Part shown: positions 63,502-64,000 of the stretch, piece by piece | Layout: the number at the start of each line of letters is the position of its first letter | Numbering within the stretch: the first letter of the stretch is position 1 | DNA from: Endomychus coccineus | Taxonomy: Eukaryota > Arthropoda > Insecta > Coleoptera > Endomychidae | Length of the DNA stretch: 64,000 nt | Assembly (NCBI GenBank): GCA_958510875.1 | Contig: OY294069.1 | Coordinates: 158,161,111 to 158,225,110, forward strand | Reading direction: 5' to 3' | Notes under the pieces: generated by a model | Told to the model about the DNA's origin: nothing | Seen by the model: the letters and a program-made list of their open reading frames with translations, nothing else | Databases searched by the model: none | Position numbers and translations under genes: made by a program

Positions 63502-64000
63502 CTATGTGATTACAGTGCCAACAAGGATTACAGTGCTTGATGAAAATGTCTTATGAGACATCAATTTGTTACCCAAATTATATGCAAAAATGTTATTTAC
63601 GAAAGTAAATAACTTAACCGAATAAATGTAAGGTTTGATTACCGGTTTGTTTCATACTTCATTTAAGTCACGTAACGTAAATATATAATTTCCAAGAACA
63701 TCTATGTAATGAACTGTAAAGTAGGAAGTTATGGCAAAAGTAATGAATACTGTTAAATGATCAGGAAACAGTTAATTCTTATCTAGTTCCTCGTCTAACA
63801 GTGAATATACATTAATTCATCACTCTAATAAAATCCTGGTTATTCAAAGTTTTAAGGCGAGGCTATAGGGTTTAATCAATTTAAGCCTTTCAGCATCCTC
63901 AGTTTACGGTACCAATAAGATTTTATCTACTTTAATAGAAATCTATATCGAATGCGTAGGCATTACCGTTATGAATATTATTGCTGAAAGCTATATACAT
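63502..64000. other. No gene recognised
   Basis: AT-rich sequence to the window end. Confidence 0.45.

Overview
This window looks like insect nuclear DNA, probably from a beetle. It is AT-rich, has GT-AG introns (several only 52-146 bp), carries a thioredoxin reductase ending in the dipteran/insect-type Ser-Cys-Cys-Ser, and is full of transposons and non-LTR retrotransposons of kinds common in beetle genomes. Insect is well supported; beetle is an inference.

Three host genes can be rebuilt exon by exon with consistent splice phases. (1) 937-11375 (+): the catalytic and hemopexin parts of a matrix metalloproteinase in eight exons; its signal peptide and pro-domain exons lie before the window. 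(2) 12090-19865 (-): a complete five-exon, 247-residue short-chain dehydrogenase of the sniffer/C-factor type. It converges on the metalloproteinase. (3) 19670-33320 (+): a complete thioredoxin reductase with nine coding exons per transcript and two alternative first exons. One starts a 492-residue form without a targeting peptide; the other adds a mitochondrial presequence. Genes 2 and 3 are head to head and interleaved: the mitochondrial start is 125 bp from the dehydrogenase start, and the cytosolic first exon sits inside the dehydrogenase's first intron. A candidate CncC/Nrf2-type site lies about 190 bp before the cytosolic start.

From 33.4 to 64 kb no recognised host gene was found. There is one candidate two-exon gene for a small single-pass membrane protein (35490-37476) and one candidate promoter with a non-coding first exon (about 37800-38166). 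The rest is mobile DNA in layers: an almost intact hAT element with 8-bp target duplications nested in a non-LTR RNase H fragment (2560-5471), a second hAT remnant (27637-28479), a solo LTR (30304-30823), three fragments of one mariner family, a Tc1-like element (54448-55969), a TA-flanked DDE element with about 500-bp inverted repeats (58501-60759), a Penelope-like reverse transcriptase remnant (18724-19235), and many non-LTR pieces. At least six further long inverted-repeat (fold-back) elements are present, including a nearly perfect 1-kb palindrome (43190-44213). No tRNA, rRNA or CRISPR array was recognised.
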